From positions 1 through 64,000 of the forward strand of contig NZ_BDAG01000033.1 in NCBI RefSeq assembly GCF_002091715.1: 64,000 bases of DNA. Direction: 5' to 3'. A program made the position numbers and the translations under genes. Position 1 is the stretch's first letter; every line of letters begins with the position of its first letter. Of this stretch, positions 53,205-61,850 are shown piece by piece. Source of the DNA: Pseudomonas migulae NBRC 103157 (GTDB lineage: Bacteria > Pseudomonadota > Gammaproteobacteria > Pseudomonadales > Pseudomonadaceae). Below the pieces are notes generated by a model. It had not been told where the DNA came from. It did no database searches and saw only the letters and a program-made list of their open reading frames with translations.

Positions 53205-54259
53205 ACGAACTGCAATTGCTCGGCCCGCGTGCCTACGGTGAAGCCCTCGGCACCGCAGTGTTGAAAGCCACGGCGGAAGATTTCCAGGTCGATGAAGTGC
53301 TCAACATCCCGCTCAGTGGCGATGGCGAACATCTGTGGATCTGGGTGGAAAAGCGCGGACTGAATACCGAAGAAGCGGCACGGCGAATTGCCAAGGCAGC
53401 GGGTGTGCCATTGCGCACCGTCAGCTACGCCGGCCTCAAGGATCGTCAGGCGCTTACCCGCCAGTGGTTCAGCGTGCAACTGCCGGGCAAGGCCGATCCT
53501 GATTTGTCGGCGGCGGAAAACGATACGCTGAAAATCCTCAAGACCGGTCGACATAAACGCAAGCTGCAACGCGGTGCCCATTCGGCCAACGGTTTCACCT
53601 TGCGCCTGACACAGTTCGCGGGCGACAAAGCGGCCATCGAAGCGCGCCTGCAACTGATCGCCAAACAAGGTATCCCCAATTATTTCGGCGCCCAGCGGTT
53701 CGGGTTCGACGGCGGCAATGTGGTCGACGCCCGAGCCTGGGCGGCGCGCAAGGCTTTGCCGGAGCAACGCAACGTTCGTTCGCGGTTGCTCTCCACCGCG
53801 CGCAGTTTTCTGTTCAACCAGGTATTGGCGGCGCGTGTGGCTGATGGTACCTGGCAGCAGGCGCAGGTCGGTGATCTGCTGGCGTTCACCGACAGCCGAA
53901 GCTTCTTTCCGGCCGGTGAGGCCGAGTGCAGCGACCCGCGACTGGCGATTCTCGACCTGCACCCGACCGGCCCGCAGTGGGGAGAAGGTGACTCGCCGGC
54001 GACGGGCGCTGTCCATGAACTGGAGCAGGCAATCGCCGCGCGCGAAGCGGATCTGCGTGATTGGTTGATTAACGCCGGTATGAGCCACGAACGTCGCATC
54101 CTGCGACTGCCCATTGGTGGGTTGACGTGGCATTATCCCGAGCCTGACATTCTGCAACTGGAATTCGTCCTGCCGGCCGGATGCTTCGCCACCGTATTGG
54201 TGCGTGAACTCGTCGATCTGGTGCCGGTGGGGCAGACGGACAGCCCATGCGTATTCTGA
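53201..54259 (+). CDS. truD: tRNA pseudouridine(13) synthase TruD
   Basis: 352 residues; catalytic Asp D81 in YAGLKDRQALTRQW, plus KRGLNTEEAA and the NYFGAQRFG block of the family. It overlaps ispF by 4 bases and surE by 13, so the three are tightly coupled. Confidence 0.96.
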   Translation: MNELQLLGPRAYGEALGTAVLKATAEDFQVDEVLNIPLSGDGEHLWIWVEKRGLNTEEAARRIAKAAGVPLRTVSYAGLKDRQALTRQWFSVQLPGKADPDLSAAENDTLKILKTGRHKRKLQRGAHSANGFTLRLTQFAGDKAAIEARLQLIAKQGIPNYFGAQRFGFDGGNVVDARAWAARKALPEQRNVRSRLLSTARSFLFNQVLAARVADGTWQQAQVGDLLAFTDSRSFFPAGEAECSDPRLAILDLHPTGPQWGEGDSPATGAVHELEQAIAAREADLRDWLINAGMSHERRILRLPIGGLTWHYPEPDILQLEFVLPAGCFATVLVRELVDLVPVGQTDSPCVF

Positions 54260-54996
54260 TTTCTAACGACGATGGGGTAACCGCACCCGGTCTCGCTGCG
54301 CTTTATGCTGCGCTGGCGGATTACACCGAATGCGTGGTTATCGCCCCGGACCAGGACAAAAGCGGCGCCAGCAGTTCGCTGACGCTCGACCGTCCGTTGC
54401 ACCCGCAAACCCTGATCAACGGCTTTATCAGCCTTAATGGCACACCGACCGATTGCGTGCACCTGGGTCTCAACGGCTTGCTGGAGCTCGAACCGGACAT
54501 GGTGGTTTCCGGTATTAACCTGGGCGCGAACCTGGGCGACGATGTGTTGTATTCCGGCACCGTGGCAGCGGCCCTCGAAGGACGTTTCCTGGCGCGTCCT
54601 TCGTTTGCCTTTTCGTTTGTCTCACGGCAAGTCGAGAACCTTCCCACAGCCGCTTACTATGCGCGCAAACTGGTGGAGGCCCACGCCGACCTTGACCTGC
54701 CACCGCGCACGGTATTGAACGTGAACATTCCCAATTTGCCGCTGGACCACATCCGCGGAATCCAGCTCACTCGCCTCGGTCATCGCGCTCGCGCAGCGGC
54801 ACCGATGAAAGTGGTCGACCCGCGTGGCAAGGCCGGTTACTGGATCGCTGCGGCGGGCGATGCCGAAGACGGCGGTCCGGGCACCGATTTCCATGCGGTG
54901 ATGCAAGGCTATGTGTCCATCACGCCACTGCAACTGGATCGCACCTTCAATGATGCCTTCCGAAGCCTTGATGGCTGGCTGGAGGGATTGCGCTAA
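54247..54996 (+). CDS. surE: 5'/3'-nucleotidase SurE
   Basis: Metal-dependent survival-protein phosphatase on nucleoside monophosphates. 249 residues; ILISNDDGV (D8, D9), PDQDKSGASSSLT and VSGINLGANLGDDVLYSGTVAAA are the active-site blocks. The surE-pcm-nlpD-rpoS order is conserved in gamma-proteobacteria. Confidence 0.97.
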   Translation: MRILISNDDGVTAPGLAALYAALADYTECVVIAPDQDKSGASSSLTLDRPLHPQTLINGFISLNGTPTDCVHLGLNGLLELEPDMVVSGINLGANLGDDVLYSGTVAAALEGRFLARPSFAFSFVSRQVENLPTAAYYARKLVEAHADLDLPPRTVLNVNIPNLPLDHIRGIQLTRLGHRARAAAPMKVVDPRGKAGYWIAAAGDAEDGGPGTDFHAVMQGYVSITPLQLDRTFNDAFRSLDGWLEGLR

Positions 54997-55670
54997 TGGC
55001 TCGTGAACAAGACCCGATGCATCGCGGTATCGGGATGACCTCGCAACGCACCCGCGAGCGTCTGATCCAGCGATTGTATGAGGAGGGCATTTCCAACGCC
55101 AAGGTGCTGGAAGTGATTCGCCGTACGCCGCGACACCTGTTCGTCGACGAGGCGCTGGCGCACCGTGCCTATGAAGACACGGCGCTGCCGATCGGCAACA
55201 ACCAGACGATCTCCCAGCCTTACATGGTGGCCCGCATGAGCGAGCTGCTGCTGGAGGCGGGGCCGCTGGACAAGGTGATGGAAATCGGCACGGGGTCGGG
55301 TTATCAGACCGCGATCCTGTCGCAACTGGTCGAGCGGGTTTTTTCCGTCGAACGCATCAAGGTTTTGCAGGACCGGGCCAAGGAGCGTCTGGTCGACCTC
55401 AACCTGCGCAACGTGGTCTTCCGCTGGGGCGATGGCTGGGAAGGCTGGCCGGCGCTGGCACCGTACAACGGCATCATCGTGACGGCGGTGGCGACCGATG
55501 TGCCCCAGGCATTGCTCGACCAGTTGGCCCCTGGAGGGCGACTGGTGATACCGGTCGGGTCGGGTGAGGTTCAACAGTTGATGCTGATCATCCGTGAAGA
55601 GCACGGGTTTTCCAGGCGTGTTCTGGGGGCGGTGCGTTTCGTTCCATTGCTCAACGGGCCACTGGCCTGA
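54996..55670 (+). CDS. pcm: Protein-L-isoaspartate O-methyltransferase
   Basis: Repairs isoaspartyl residues in aged proteins using SAM. Up to 224 residues; EIGTGSGYQTAILSQL is the SAM loop and NNQTISQPYMVARM the substrate block. The ATG at 54996 overlaps the surE stop by one base; a later start (MTSQRTRERL at 55035) is also possible and gives 211 residues. Confidence 0.93.
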   Translation: MAREQDPMHRGIGMTSQRTRERLIQRLYEEGISNAKVLEVIRRTPRHLFVDEALAHRAYEDTALPIGNNQTISQPYMVARMSELLLEAGPLDKVMEIGTGSGYQTAILSQLVERVFSVERIKVLQDRAKERLVDLNLRNVVFRWGDGWEGWPALAPYNGIIVTAVATDVPQALLDQLAPGGRLVIPVGSGEVQQLMLIIREEHGFSRRVLGAVRFVPLLNGPLA

Positions 55671-55872
55671 GCATTTGTTTCGTCCCGGTGAATTCTCTTC
55701 GATTGCCCCTGTCTTACAGCGGCGTCGATCAGTTAAACGGGATTCATCGTCAGGTAGCAAACGTGTGCTTCGCTTCATTAAAGGTAAAGCCTGCACCGCC
55801 CGTTATACTTGCGACACTTCATGCCGGGAACACGGCAATTCAATATTTCAGCCACCACAAAGGGAGCGGCGG

Positions 55873-56730
55873 GTGAGTCTCACAGTCATTGCGCAGCGAA
55901 TGGGTATAACGAGCTTTCAGCGCCTGGTGACTGGCCTTGTCTTGAGTACCTTGCTGGTCGGTTGTTCCAGCACCAAATCGAGCGACGTGCGCGTCGTCGA
56001 TCGCAACAACGCCGTCGCCCAGCGTCCGGCAGTGACCACGGGTCAGTACGTGGTTCGACCTAAAGACACGATGTTCTCGATCGCTTTTCGCTACGGCTGG
56101 GACTACAAAGCCCTCGCGGCGCGCAACAACATTCCTGCGCCCTACACGATACATCCGGGTCAGACGATTCGCTTTGACGGTCGCACCGGTTCAACGCCGA
56201 CGGCGGTGGTCAGCCCGGCCAATTCGGCGCCTTCATCGTCGAGTAAAACCACGGTAATCCGGCGCCAGCCAAATGGCGCAACTACGACGACAACGGTGGT
56301 AGCACCGTCCGTCGCCAACAAGCCAGCGCCTGCTCCGATGCCTCCTGCAGGCCCGGCCCCGACCGGCTGGGGGTGGCCTTCTAATGGCATTCTTATTGGA
56401 AAATTCTCTTCAAACGGTAGTTTGAATAAAGGAATTGATATCGCCGGAGATTTGGGACAGCCTGTTTTAGCTGCGTCTGATGGGACGGTGGTATACGCCG
56501 GGAGTGGCTTAAGGGGCTACGGCGAATTAGTCATCATCAAACACAGCGATACCTACGTCAGTGCCTACGGTCACAACCGCAGGCTGTTGGTTCGGGAGGG
56601 GCAGCAGGTCAAGGTCGGACAGACAATTGCCGAAATGGGGTCAACGGGTACAGACCGGGTGAAACTGCATTTTGAGATTCGCCGACAAGGTAAACCTGTA
56701 GATCCGCTGCAGTTCCTGCCACGTCGTTGA
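55873..56730 (+). CDS. nlpD: NlpD-type lipoprotein with LysM and degenerate M23 domain
   Basis: Outer-membrane lipoprotein (285 residues) that activates an N-acetylmuramyl amidase in daughter-cell separation. The GTG at 55873 with GGGAG upstream gives MSLTVIAQRM. The lipobox is LLVGCSS, a LysM domain follows (about 55-100), and the C-terminal LytM/M23 fold ends VKLHFEIRR. The first zinc His is missing (NKGIDIAGDLG), as expected for a non-catalytic activator. The rpoS promoter often lies inside this gene in pseudomonads. Confidence 0.93.
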   Translation: MSLTVIAQRMGITSFQRLVTGLVLSTLLVGCSSTKSSDVRVVDRNNAVAQRPAVTTGQYVVRPKDTMFSIAFRYGWDYKALAARNNIPAPYTIHPGQTIRFDGRTGSTPTAVVSPANSAPSSSSKTTVIRRQPNGATTTTTVVAPSVANKPAPAPMPPAGPAPTGWGWPSNGILIGKFSSNGSLNKGIDIAGDLGQPVLAASDGTVVYAGSGLRGYGELVIIKHSDTYVSAYGHNRRLLVREGQQVKVGQTIAEMGSTGTDRVKLHFEIRRQGKPVDPLQFLPRR

Positions 56731-56835
56731 TTTGTTACCAGCCTGTTCCGTCACGTAGAGGGAACAGGCTCCAGCGTTGCCAAGGATAGAGGCGCCGCTT
56801 GAGCTTGAGGTCGAACTCACCAAAGGACTATAACA

Positions 56836-57843
56836 ATGGCTCTCAGTAAAGAAGTGCCGGAGTTTGACATCGACGATGAGGTTCTCCTGATGGAGGCCGG
56901 TATCGATACGGATTCGATGTCGAATGATGAAGGGGCTGCTCCACCTTCCGTTCGTGCCAAATCCAAACACTCCGCTTCGTTAAAGCAACACAAGTACATT
57001 GACTACACGCGTGCACTCGATGCGACGCAGCTGTACCTCAATGAAATTGGCTTTTCCCCTCTGCTGTCCCCCGAAGAAGAAGTTCACTTTGCACGCTTGT
57101 CGCAAAGTGGCGATCCGGCCGGGCGCAAACGCATGATTGAAAGCAACCTGCGGCTGGTGGTGAAAATCGCCCGACGCTATGTCAATCGTGGCTTGTCGCT
57201 GCTGGACCTGATCGAAGAGGGCAACCTCGGGCTGATTCGGGCGGTAGAGAAGTTCGACCCCGAACGTGGCTTCCGTTTTTCGACCTACGCAACCTGGTGG
57301 ATTCGTCAAACCATCGAGCGTGCGATCATGAATCAGACCCGGACTATCCGGTTGCCGATCCATGTGGTCAAAGAACTCAACGTGTACCTGAGGGCCGCAC
57401 GGGAGCTGACGCAAAAACTCGATCACGAACCCTCACCCGAAGAAATCGCCAACCTGCTGGAAAAACCGGTGGGGGAGGTCAAGCGCATGCTCGGCTTGAA
57501 CGAGCGGGTTTCTTCGGTCGACGTCTCGCTGGGTCCGGATTCGGATAAAACCCTGCTGGATACCCTTACCGACGACCGTCCAACCGATCCGTGCGAACTG
57601 CTGCAGGATGACGACCTGTCTCAGAGCATCGATCAATGGCTCTCGGAACTGACCGACAAGCAGCGCGAGGTGGTGATACGCCGCTTCGGTCTGCGCGGTC
57701 ATGAGAGCAGTACGCTGGAAGATGTAGGTCTGGAAATCGGCCTGACCCGTGAGCGCGTCAGACAGATCCAGGTTGAAGGCCTGAAGCGGCTGCGGGAGAT
57801 TCTGGAGAAAAATGGTCTGTCCAGCGAGTCGCTGTTTCAATAA
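56836..57843 (+). CDS. rpoS: RNA polymerase sigma factor RpoS
   Basis: Stationary-phase and stress sigma factor, 335 residues, normal for Pseudomonas. Regions 2 (MIESNLRLVVKIARRYVNRGLSLLDLIEEGNLGLIRAVEKFD...TWWIRQTIERAIM), 3 and 4 (LEDVGLEIGLTRERVRQIQVEGLKRLR) are complete. AAAGGA is 10 nt upstream of the ATG. It is followed by a clean terminator and then rsmZ. Confidence 0.98.
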   Translation: MALSKEVPEFDIDDEVLLMEAGIDTDSMSNDEGAAPPSVRAKSKHSASLKQHKYIDYTRALDATQLYLNEIGFSPLLSPEEEVHFARLSQSGDPAGRKRMIESNLRLVVKIARRYVNRGLSLLDLIEEGNLGLIRAVEKFDPERGFRFSTYATWWIRQTIERAIMNQTRTIRLPIHVVKELNVYLRAARELTQKLDHEPSPEEIANLLEKPVGEVKRMLGLNERVSSVDVSLGPDSDKTLLDTLTDDRPTDPCELLQDDDLSQSIDQWLSELTDKQREVVIRRFGLRGHESSTLEDVGLEIGLTRERVRQIQVEGLKRLREILEKNGLSSESLFQ

Positions 57844-57865
57844 GAAAATCGCTTGAGCCGCAAGT

Positions 57866-57894
57866 AAAAAGCCCCGACTGGTTCGGGGCTTTTT
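57866..57894 (+). terminator. Intrinsic terminator of rpoS
   Basis: AAAAGCCCCGA pairs with TCGGGGCTTTT across a short loop, then TTGTTG; 23 bases after the stop. Confidence 0.9.
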
Positions 57895-57900
57895 GTTGTC

Positions 57901-57993
57901 CCTGTAGGAGCCGGCTTGCTGGCGATCCAGACCCCCGCGGTTAACCAGATAATCCGCGTGATCGTTCATCGCCAGCAAGCCGGCTCCTACAGG
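57901..57993. repeat. Inverted REP pair, GGAGCCGGCTTGCTGGCGA type
   Basis: CCTGTAGGAGCCGGCTTGCTGGCGAT opposes ATCGCCAGCAAGCCGGCTCCTACAGG. The linker is ACCCCCGCGG to CGTGATCGTTC, with GGTTAACCAGATAA. Confidence 0.92.
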
Positions 57994-58021
57994 GGGGGAC
58001 CTCAGGTTTGTAGTTTCGCGT

Positions 58022-58039
58022 TGTAAGTCTTTGCTTACT
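58022..58039 (+). promoter_or_regulatory. GacA-type upstream activating site of rsmZ
   Basis: TGTAAG-TCTTTG-CTTACT fits the consensus TGTAAG-N6-CTTACA (one mismatch), about 180 bases before the rsmZ start, the same distance as in P. protegens. Confidence 0.85.
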
Positions 58040-58175
58040 CTTTCGTAAGTGTTCGTTATTTTTACACCCTGGCAGACGACTATTGTTTGTCTGTTCTTGC
58101 TTTATCTTACTGATATTTATAGATATTTATAAAAGTTAAGCGCATATGGCAGCCGGTTTTTGCCTGGGAAGGCGA

Positions 58176-58203
58176 TTGCGCTTGCCCGGGAACTCTCTAG
58201 TAT
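58176..58203 (+). promoter_or_regulatory. Core promoter of rsmZ
   Basis: TTGCGC (58176-58181), a 16-nt spacer and TAGTAT (58198-58203), 8 nt before the proposed +1 at 58212. Confidence 0.65.
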
Positions 58204-58211
58204 TCAGGTTG

Positions 58212-58340
58212 TGTCGACGGACAGACACGCCCTTCAAGGATGAGGGGAAAGGACATTGCAGGACGCGATTCATCAGGACGATGAAAAGGAACACAGGGAA
58301 TAGGGAAAAAATGTGGGCGGGTCAAACCGCCCCTTTTTTT
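58212..58340 (+). ncRNA. rsmZ: RsmZ, RsmA/CsrA-sequestering small RNA
   Basis: About 129 nt starting TGTCGACGGACAGACAC and ending in a terminator hairpin (GGGCGG/CCGCCC at 58315-58332, then eight T). It contains nine GGA motifs, many in the loop-type context of RsmA/RsmE binding sites, and lies between rpoS and fdxA, the established rsmZ position. It titrates RsmA/RsmE when GacS/GacA is active and so releases translation of secondary-metabolism and exoenzyme mRNAs. No other gene is seen in 57844-58595 apart from the two REP pairs. Confidence 0.93.
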
Positions 58341-58394
58341 TGCCTTTTTTTTGGTTGGGATGCCGCTTCATTTTCAGCGTGGGTACGGTCTCTT

Positions 58395-58492
58395 GTAGGA
58401 ACCGGCTTGCTGGCGAAGATCGTTAACGATAACACGTGATGTCTGAATCAACGCGGCGTATTTGAGTCCATCGCCAGCAAGCCGGCTCCTAC
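58395..58492. repeat. Inverted REP pair, GGAGCCGGCTTGCTGGCGA type, with shared linker
   Basis: GTAGGAACCGGCTTGCTGGCGA opposes TCGCCAGCAAGCCGGCTCCTAC. The linker (CGTTAACGATAACACGTG...CTGAATCAACGCG) closely matches that at 12897-13000, which has different REP arms. Confidence 0.9.
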
Positions 58493-58555
58493 GGGTTTTG
58501 CGTTATCCGTGTTTCCAGGGGGCTATGAAGAACCTTTTCCGTCTGTAGAAAAGCA

Positions 58556-58583
58556 AAAAGGCCCGCAAGGGGCCTTTTCGGGA
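58556..58583 (-). terminator. Intrinsic terminator of fdxA
   Basis: On the minus strand AAGGCCC-CTTGC-GGGCCTT followed by TTTGCTTTTC, directly after the fdxA stop at 58596. Confidence 0.8.
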
Positions 58584-58595
58584 ACGCGGGGCAAA

Positions 58596-58919
58596 TCAGC
58601 GTTCGAGGTCTTTGATCTTGCCTTTGACGCCATCCCACTCTTCGGCATCGGGCAGCGATTCTTTCTTCTCGGTGATGTTTGGCCAGATTTCGGCCAACTC
58701 AACGTTCAGCTGAATGAATTCCTGCATCTCTTCCGGGACCTCATCTTCAGAGAAGATGGCCACGGCAGGGCATTCTGGTTCACACAGTGCGCAGTCGATG
58801 CACTCATCCGGGTGAATCACCAGGAAGTTCGGGCCTTCGTAAAAGCAGTCCACCGGACAGACTTCTACGCAGTCGGTGTACTTGCACTTGATGCAGTTGT
58901 CGGTGACGACGAAGGTCAT
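58596..58919 (-). CDS. fdxA: Seven-iron ferredoxin FdxA
   Basis: [3Fe-4S][4Fe-4S] ferredoxin of 107 residues, like Azotobacter ferredoxin I. Cluster cysteines C9, C12, C17, C21, C25 and a second set in CIDCALCEPECPA. GGAG lies upstream of the ATG at 58919. It is a low-potential electron carrier; its partner is unknown. It follows mutS on the same strand at 142 bases. Confidence 0.95.
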   Translation of the reverse strand: MTFVVTDNCIKCKYTDCVEVCPVDCFYEGPNFLVIHPDECIDCALCEPECPAVAIFSEDEVPEEMQEFIQLNVELAEIWPNITEKKESLPDAEEWDGVKGKIKDLER

Positions 58920-59061
58920 TTCTAATTTTCTCCTCAGGCGGCGGCAGCGGAGCCCCTTCACGTTGGGGTCGCCAGGTTTGGGAGCGATAGTCTGCAGACC
59001 AGGCTATTAGCCTGCAGCATCCCAAACCGCGCGAGATTCTAACAGCTTGCAGGCAAGTGCG

Positions 59062-61641
59062 TTAGATCCGTGTCTTTAGTGTATAGAGCATTTCTAGCGC
59101 GCGACGCGGCGTCAAGTCATCCAGATCCAGTTTGGCCAGTTCATCGAGCACCGGATGCGGCAGGCTGGCGAACATGTCGCTCTGCTGTGGCGCGGCCGGT
59201 TTGCCTTTGGCTGCCTTGGGCACTTCATGGGGCAGCGCGGTGGCTTCCAGTCGACCCAGGTGCTCGCGAGCACGCACGATCACTTCGCTCGGTACGCCGG
59301 CCAGTTGCGCCACGGCCAGGCCGTAGCTCTGGCTGGCAGGCCCGGGCAGCACGTGGTGCAGGAACACGATGCGTTCGTTGTGTTCGGTGGCGTTGAGGTG
59401 CACGTTGGCCACCAGCGGTTGCGCTTCCGGCAACACCGTCAACTCGAAGTAGTGGGTGGCGAACAGCGTGTAGGCTCGCAGGTGCGCCAGGCGTTCGGCT
59501 GCGGCCCACGCCAGGGACAAGCCGTCGAAGGTGCTGGTGCCGCGACCGACTTCGTCCATCAGCACCAGGCTGCGCTCGGTGGCGTTGTGCAAAATGTTGG
59601 CGGTTTCGCTCATTTCGACCATGAAGGTCGAACGCCCACCGGCCAGGTCATCGCTGGAACCGATCCGGGTGAAGATCCGGTCCACCAGCGACAATTCGCA
59701 ACTGGCCGCCGGTACGAAACTGCCGATGTGCGCCAGCAACACGATCAATGCGGTCTGACGCATGTAGGTGGATTTACCGCCCATGTTCGGACCGGTGATC
59801 ACCAGCATGCGAGTACTGTCGTCGAGGCTCAGGTCATTGGCCACGAACGGCGTGGTCAGCACTTGCTCGACCACCGGGTGACGACCCTGGCTGATACGCA
59901 TGCACGGCTCATCGACGAAGCGCGGGCAGTTCAGGTCGAGGTTCAGCGCGCGTTCGGCAAGGTTGCTCAGCACATCCAGTTCGGCCAGTGCCGCGGCGGT
60001 GTCCTGCAGCGGTGGCAACTGGGCGATCAGGTCTTCGAGCAGCGCTTCGTAAAGCATCTTTTCGCGAGCCAGGGCGCGGCTCTTGGCCGACAGTGCCTTG
60101 TCTTCGAATGCTTTGAGTTCCGGCGTGATAAAACGCTCGGCGCCTTTCAGGGTCTGGCGGCGGATGTAGTCGGCCGGCGCTGATTCGGCCTGCTTGCTCG
60201 GCAGCTCGATAAAGTAACCGTGAATGCGGTTGTACCCGACTTTCAGGTGCGACAGACCGGTGCGGGCCTTTTCGCGTGCTTCCAGATCGATCAGGAACTG
60301 CCCGGCGTTTTCGCTCAGCGATTGCAACTCGTCGAGTTCGCTGTCGTAACCGGTTTTCAACACGCCGCCATCGCGGATCACCGCAGGCGGGTTGTCGATG
60401 ATGGCTTTTTCCAGCAGTGCCGCCAGTTCCGGGTAGGTGCTGGTGGTCTTGGCCAGTTGAATGATGTGCGGCGCTTCGAGCTCGGTCATCGCCACTTGCA
60501 GCTCAGGCAGAGCACCAAGCGCATCGCGCAGACGAGCGAGGTCGCGAGGACGGGCATTACGCAAACCGATTCGCGCGAGAATCCGCTCGATGTCACCGAT
60601 TTCCTTGAGCTGCGGTTGCAGCTTTTCGAAGCGGTAGCCGTCGAGCAGGCACGTGATCGAGGTCTGACGCGCGAGCAAAACCTTCAGGTCGCGCAACGGC
60701 CGGTTCAGCCAGCGGGTCAGCAGACGACTGCCCATCGCGGTCTGGCAACGATCGACCACCGATTGCAGCGTGTTGTCGCGACCGCCGGCCAGGTTGGTGT
60801 CCAGTTCCAGGTTGCGACGGCTCGCGCCATCCAGCACCACGGTGTCGTCCAGACGCTCATGGCGCAGGCTGCGCAAATGGGGCAGGGCGGTGCGTTGGGT
60901 TTCCTTGGCGTAGCTGAGCAGGCAACCGGCGGCGCCGATGGCGAGGGTCAGGTTCTCGCATCCGAAACCTTTCAGGTCCTGGGTCGAGAATTGCTGGCAG
61001 AGACTTTTCAGCGCCGAGTCGCGCTCGAAATCCCACGGCGCACGACGACGAACCCCGCGGCGTTTCTCCGCCGGCAAATCTTTCGGCCAGTCATCCGGGA
61101 TCATCAGCTCCACCGGATTGACCCGCTCCAGTTCCGCCAGCAGGTTTTCCCAGCCCTTGATCTCCAGCACGGTGAAGTTGCCGCTGGTGATGTCCAGCAC
61201 CGCCAGCCCGAACAGACGCTCGTCACCCAGCACCGCCGCGATCAGGTTATCCCGACGCTCATCCAGCAGCGCTTCATCGCTGACCGTGCCCGGCGTGATG
61301 ATCCGCACCACCTGACGATCCACCGGCCCCTTGCTGGTCGCCGGATCGCCGACCTGCTCACAGATCACCACGGACTCGCCGAGCTTGACCAGTTTCGCCA
61401 GGTAACCTTCCGCGGCGTGGTAAGGAATCCCGCACATCGGAATTGCCTGACCGGCCGACTGCCCACGGGCGGTCAGGGTGATGTCCAGCAACTTGGCGGC
61501 CTTCTTCGCGTCTTCATAGAAGATCTCGTAGAAGTCACCCATGCGATAGAACATCAGCTGGTCGGGGTGCTGGTTCTTCAGGCGCCAGTACTGCTGCATC
61601 ATTGGCGTGTGAGAGGACAGATCGGTGAGTGCTTTATTCAT
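59062..61641 (-). CDS. mutS: DNA mismatch repair protein MutS
   Basis: Mismatch recognition ATPase, 859 residues. The FYE mismatch motif is in MGDFYEIFYED near residue 35-41; Walker A GPNMGGKST about 617-625; DEVGRGTSTFDG; a clamp-binding-like QSDMF near the C-terminus; and a C-terminal dimerisation segment. It is divergent from the S24 repressor, marking the boundary between core genome and the accessory locus to the right. Confidence 0.98.
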   Translation of the reverse strand: MNKALTDLSSHTPMMQQYWRLKNQHPDQLMFYRMGDFYEIFYEDAKKAAKLLDITLTARGQSAGQAIPMCGIPYHAAEGYLAKLVKLGESVVICEQVGDPATSKGPVDRQVVRIITPGTVSDEALLDERRDNLIAAVLGDERLFGLAVLDITSGNFTVLEIKGWENLLAELERVNPVELMIPDDWPKDLPAEKRRGVRRRAPWDFERDSALKSLCQQFSTQDLKGFGCENLTLAIGAAGCLLSYAKETQRTALPHLRSLRHERLDDTVVLDGASRRNLELDTNLAGGRDNTLQSVVDRCQTAMGSRLLTRWLNRPLRDLKVLLARQTSITCLLDGYRFEKLQPQLKEIGDIERILARIGLRNARPRDLARLRDALGALPELQVAMTELEAPHIIQLAKTTSTYPELAALLEKAIIDNPPAVIRDGGVLKTGYDSELDELQSLSENAGQFLIDLEAREKARTGLSHLKVGYNRIHGYFIELPSKQAESAPADYIRRQTLKGAERFITPELKAFEDKALSAKSRALAREKMLYEALLEDLIAQLPPLQDTAAALAELDVLSNLAERALNLDLNCPRFVDEPCMRISQGRHPVVEQVLTTPFVANDLSLDDSTRMLVITGPNMGGKSTYMRQTALIVLLAHIGSFVPAASCELSLVDRIFTRIGSSDDLAGGRSTFMVEMSETANILHNATERSLVLMDEVGRGTSTFDGLSLAWAAAERLAHLRAYTLFATHYFELTVLPEAQPLVANVHLNATEHNERIVFLHHVLPGPASQSYGLAVAQLAGVPSEVIVRAREHLGRLEATALPHEVPKAAKGKPAAPQQSDMFASLPHPVLDELAKLDLDDLTPRRALEMLYTLKTRI

Positions 61642-61777
61642 CGGATATCAGGCAAATTCGTTGAAAGGTGTAGGGCAAAGGAGGGACATCGGCCCGGCTT
61701 TTCCGCGATGGGCGCAAGGTTAACATGGGCGGTCCACCCGACGCAGGCATGAAAGCCGCGGGATACATTTCTGCAGC

Positions 61778-61850
61778 TTATGCACGAATTATGCAAAACA
61801 GCATTTGTCATCGGAAAAAAGATCAAGCACTATGCGCGTTATGCAAAAAC
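61778..61850. promoter_or_regulatory. Two repeated operator-like sites at the repressor start
   Basis: TTATGCACGAATTATGCAAAAC (61778-61799) and CTATGCGCGTTATGCAAAAAC (61830-61850) share TATGCrCGwwtTATGCAAAA. The second overlaps the proposed repressor start codons, the first lies in the mutS-repressor gap. Likely autorepression sites (inference). Confidence 0.55.
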
